A stretch of 64,000 bases of DNA from Anadara kagoshimensis (Eukaryota > Mollusca > Bivalvia > Arcoida > Arcidae). The DNA lies in NCBI GenBank assembly GCA_021292105.1, contig CM037864.1, positions 44,733,816 through 44,797,815 of the forward strand. Direction: 5' to 3'. The translations under genes were made by a program, and so were the position numbers. Shown here in pieces: positions 60,810 through 64,000 of this stretch. Each line of letters opens with the position of its first letter. Position 1 is the first letter of the stretch. The notes under the pieces are model-generated. The model was not told where the DNA came from, made no database searches, and worked only from the letters and a program-made list of their open reading frames with translations.

Positions 60810-63610
60810 GTATGTATTTCTGTAGGTTTTGATGCGGAGTTGTTATGCAGATCACGAGAAAAGTTCTACAGTAGCATAAGCAGATAAACGCCTGTCTGGT
60901 GGTAAAAGGGAAAACTTTTTATCAATAGTGTCTTCATATTCTAAATCTAATCACGTTTAAACAATCATTTGTCAATAGACACCAGATCTAAGGTTTATGT
61001 GTTCTGACTTTGTATCCTATGAGACATATCGACAGCTTATCAAGATATTCATTAACTTTCACAAATGTAGCCCAGATACCCCTTAACACTCATCTTGAGT
61101 GCTATCTGGTCAAGGCAGGCACTAGACAGAATATATTCTGTAGTCAACAACCCCGAGGTGACCAACCTGAAAAACCTTAATACCTAGGATGGGGATTGAA
61201 CCTGCGACATTCTGCTCCAAAGTCAAATGCTCTACCACTGAGCTACCCAAGTATACAGCTCTAAGGAGTGTAAATTACACTAAACTCCCCTCCTTTATCC
61301 TTTAAGGAGCCAGGCATCAATTGTTCCTACAGCCATACAACAAGGTATAGCCATAATCATACATAATCTGTATGCTCCTTTAACCTTAAGTGTATCCTCG
61401 TTGCCATTGAAGTGACCAGAGCTGAAAAAACTTTTATACCCCTGATGGAGATCGAACCCGCAACATTCTGTTCTGGAGTCAGATGCTCTACCACTGAGCT
61501 ACCCGGCCTACAGCTCTATAGTGTAAATTACACTACAACCCTTTTTATTGATAATATGGGGACATGAGACGTCAGGCAGGAACATTCTTCAAATACTGCA
61601 GTACTAATTAGTTGCTAGAAGATGGTGCACCACAACATAACAAAACAAATTCCAAGAATATTGAACCTGTAATTTCTTGTTTTTGTAGGCAGACTGCTTT
61701 ATAACAATCTGGAATCTAGCTACAATGCTACACTGTAATTTGAAACTTTTCGCAACATAAAAAAGTTTTTGTTGTGCATGAATAATCCCTGTAACTAAAT
61801 TCTAAATTATTCCACCCAAGTATTCATTTGGAAAGAAATTATTGATGAACAATTTTATTCTTCTGTTCAATAATTCTAAATGTTTATGTTACTTTTTTTT
61901 TTTTTTTTTTTTTGGTTGTTTTTTTTTTTTTTTTTGCTGTTCAATAATTCTTAATGTTTTTTTCTTGAATTTTTACAGATGTAACTATACATGAGTTTGC
62001 TGATTCATCAAAACAAGTAAATGGTAACAGATTGAAGAAAGGATTCTCCAGTATTCACTCAGTCAAACAACAAGGTGACATTTAAATAGCAGTACATGAA
62101 CAACTTTTACACACCTCTTTGTTTCCTAAAGTTTTGTAAAGGGTTTTCTGAGGCCAAGTGGTCTAAAGCACCTGTTTACAGATCACAATGCCTTGGTGCT
62201 GATAATAATAACATGAGGTCTATCAGTTTCTGCTGAAATTTCCATATTTTTCTACAGGAGTTACAGTTTCCTTCCCCATGCCAGATGCCAAAATGAGTGA
62301 AATAATCTTATAATGGCACTTCACCAAGCAATTAACTGTTACCATATTGCTACTTGTAATTATGGGATCCTTATGATGTTCTTTCTCATATTCTATAACC
62401 CACCACATGTACCCTGATGGAGTTTGAACTCCTGAGTAAATAAAAGGGATAGACTTCTTATTCAGTGCAAGGCAAAGTCCTAATTTCAGAAAAATAGAAA
62501 TTTTAAAAGTTTGTTTTATTATTTCTGAACAAAATATTCTTTTGATATTCGTGATAAAATTTGATGCTGAAATTTCTGTTTACTGGTATATAAAAAACTT
62601 ACAAATTCAAATCCTCTTTTTTCTTCTATAAACAGCTAAAACAGTTCCTGAGATGGCAACCAGTAACCTCGGTCAGCCAGAGGAACTAAGTTGGTTTGAT
62701 AAAGATTTAGATGATTTTGATACACAAATTGAATGTGACAATTCAGATGATGATGACCAAGAGCAGTTAATAGGTTTGTATTTCATGATCCAGGTCCAAG
62801 TTTCACAAGCATTTCTTAACTAAGATTTTTCCCTATCTTAAATATGGCAAATTTAGTACTGTAATAATTTTGTTACCGGTAATTTTTCAAGAATTTAAGG
62901 TGTCATTTTGACTGTTTTTCCAGTCAAGTTTTTTACAACTACATTTCAATTTTATTGAAACTTTTTATTTGAAATATCATAAAATGTAGCCAAAATTTGC
63001 TAGATTTAAGATAAGGAAAATCTAAGGTAAAGAATGAATATGAAACTTGGGCCTGAACTGTAATTACCATAAAAAGATTGACATTTTTGTTTCTGAATTT
63101 TTTAATCTATAAAGTAGAAAGGAGTAGATTCTAAACAACTGAGTGACATACTACAACATTTTGCCTGGAGGTATTTTTTTGATAAAAAAATGCAAGAGTT
63201 ATTCTTCTTTCTATGTGTAAATTTCATTCTACATCTTGAGTAGATCATAAACAATTTCACTGGTCAATACCTATTGTAATATTGTAAGGAAATGAAACAA
63301 TCACCGATGTCTGACTCTGAACAAATTAACTTAATATAATTTAAGAGTTACGAGTGCTGTTAAACATGTTTTCAGTATCTTCATGATAATAATTTTCTTC
63401 AATCTTTTTAGAATCAAAAAGTTTGAAGCATGTTGGTTCCAGTGTAAAAGACAACAGTGGTAAATGTATCCAGCATATGTACCCAGTAGACCTGTGGCTG
63501 GCATTGTCTTTTCATATTGATCCTGAAGATATTGGTAGATTTGCCGGGATATGTCGCTATGCCAACATGGCAGTACATACAGTACAGTTCTGGAAACATT
63601 TATATCAAAC
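60731..63610 (+). CDS. TMEM183: Transmembrane protein 183 orthologue, 5' part (4 exons, continues past window)
   Basis: Exons 60731-60809, 61979-62074, 62636-62773 and 63412-63610 splice in phases 1, 1, 1 and 2, giving 144 residues plus two bases. Recognition rests on exon 4: YPVDLWLALSFHIDPEDI followed by an ICR and FWKHLY pattern matches vertebrate TMEM183 (YPMDIWLLLASYIRPEDI, then IC and FW-LY). Exon 2, starting DVTIHEFADSS and ending with VKQQ, matches the vertebrate VTVADYANSD to VQQE segment. The N terminus is basic, as in vertebrates, and exon 3 is acidic (residues 54-75). From memory, the vertebrate protein is roughly 375 residues with the membrane segment near the C terminus, so that part lies beyond the window. 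The F-box-like look of residues 102-143 is an inference. Cellular role is poorly known. Confidence 0.82.
61150..61295 (-). repeat. tRNA-derived element copy 1, antisense in TMEM183 intron 1
   Basis: In reverse: GGGTAGCTCAGTGGTAGAGC, then CGCAGGTTCAATCCCC. Flanks (CAGCTCTA, GTGTAAATTACACTA on one side; GAGGTGACCAACCTGAAAAA on the other) are shared with copy 2, so the repeat unit is longer than the tRNA head. Confidence 0.65.
61405..61540 (-). repeat. tRNA(Trp)-derived element copy 2, antisense in TMEM183 intron 1
   Basis: In reverse: GGGTAGCTCAGTGGTAGAGC, an anticodon loop CTCCAGA (CCA, Trp) and GCGGGTTCGATCTCC. The GCATCTGACTCCAGA tract is close to eukaryotic tRNA-Trp. The acceptor stem does not close, so it is not a functional tRNA. 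Confidence 0.65.
61892..61936. repeat. Two poly-T runs before TMEM183 exon 2
   Basis: T runs split by GGTTG. TTCTGTTCAATAATTCT flanks the left side and GCTGTTCAATAATTCTTAA the right, so a ~60-bp segment is duplicated. Confidence 0.85.
61979..62074 (+). CDS. TMEM183: TMEM183 exon 2
   Basis: Acceptor TTTTTACAG after a long poly-T tract; donor G|GTGACA. Encodes the conserved VTIHEFADSS segment and a basic helix ending VKQQ. Confidence 0.78.
62636..62773 (+). CDS. TMEM183: TMEM183 exon 3 (acidic linker)
   Basis: Acceptor TATAAACAG, donor G|GTTTGT. Encodes 46 residues with a strongly acidic second half (WFDKDLDDFD and NSDDDDQEQ). This matches the position of the acidic linker in vertebrate TMEM183. 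Confidence 0.75.
63412..63610 (+). CDS. TMEM183: TMEM183 exon 4 (conserved F-box-like segment)
   Basis: Acceptor CTTTTTAG, donor AC|GTAAGT (strong). Contains the diagnostic YPVDLW and PEDI motifs. The rest of the gene is to the right; the sequence to 64000 is intron. Confidence 0.85.
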
Positions 63611-64000
63611 GTAAGTTACATCAATATACCAATATGTAAATCAATTTTATTTACCAGTAGATTCAGCAAGGCCTCTATAACTAAGAGGTCTTTAGTGTTT
63701 ACTTACCAAATAGTCTATAAATGTCTAGGCTTGGTTCCCAATTGATATCTTTATAAAAAATTTTCAAAAAATGTCAATGTAGTGTACTGATCTCCTGATT
63801 TTCAAGAAAATATGTCATTTCATTGAAGAGTATTATACGCTAACGAGGTATATAGGAATTACCCTGCCCATCTGTCTGTCCTTCTATCCATCTGGATATC
63901 ATGTCTGTACTATATTTTATGTCTATTGATGGATTTTGATTAAACTTGACTTGTAAATCCACATGAAACAATGTGTCACATGCCAAATGTACTGTCCGTT

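Noticed and set aside
61436-61507. Functional tRNA-Trp gene
   Set aside because: The anticodon loop is right, but the acceptor stem is not closed and a sister copy with the same flanks is adjacent.

Overview
The window is AT-rich animal DNA and looks like a lophotrochozoan genome, most likely a bivalve mollusc. The evidence is short exons with GT/AG introns, many decayed Penelope-like retroelement fragments, tRNA-derived SINE-like elements, MITE-like foldbacks, and a lectin-type receptor of a kind common in molluscs. The species cannot be named from the sequence. There is no bacterial-style gene organisation, rRNA or CRISPR array.

Two genes can be assembled with consistent exon phases, both on the + strand. 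The first (51932-56672, five coding exons, 451 residues) encodes a secreted-then-anchored receptor: signal peptide, C-type lectin-like domain, a small Cys-rich PAN/apple-like module, a Ser/Thr-rich stalk, a C-x-C-x-x... cysteine cluster, a charged helix, one transmembrane segment and a short basic tail. The second (60731 to beyond 63610, four exons seen) is the 5' part of a TMEM183 orthologue that runs off the right edge. Two further isolated exon-like blocks on the - strand (40012-40279 and 27365-27520) have good splice sites and open frames but no recognised family.

The region from 0 to 10.8 kb holds tandem repeats: a compound 100/30-bp minisatellite (2451-3260), a tetranucleotide array (4905-5100), mixed microsatellites (7.9-8.2 kb) and a ~37-bp minisatellite (10205-10800), plus two tRNA-like modules at 6.1-6.5 kb. 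The region 11-52 kb is mainly a graveyard of one Penelope-like element family. The best copy is at 14830-16300, with PKLHK, Q-x-x-G-x-P-M-G and YIDD motifs but broken by stops and frameshifts. About 20 mostly 3'-end fragments lie in both orientations.

The most striking structure is a 4.79-kb element (44540-49326) with ~1.27-kb terminal inverted repeats. The repeats themselves contain ~365-bp tandem units. The element interrupts a copy of another dispersed repeat and is flanked by TTTT duplications. Uninterrupted copies of that repeat elsewhere in the window supply the empty site. It carries no recognisable transposase and is probably non-autonomous. Other foldbacks are a near-perfect 48-bp-arm hairpin (29224-29333), two MITE-like elements (17303-17511, 28962-29230), a foldback nested in the large element (47118-47592) and a palindrome around a TA/poly-T core (59036-59260).
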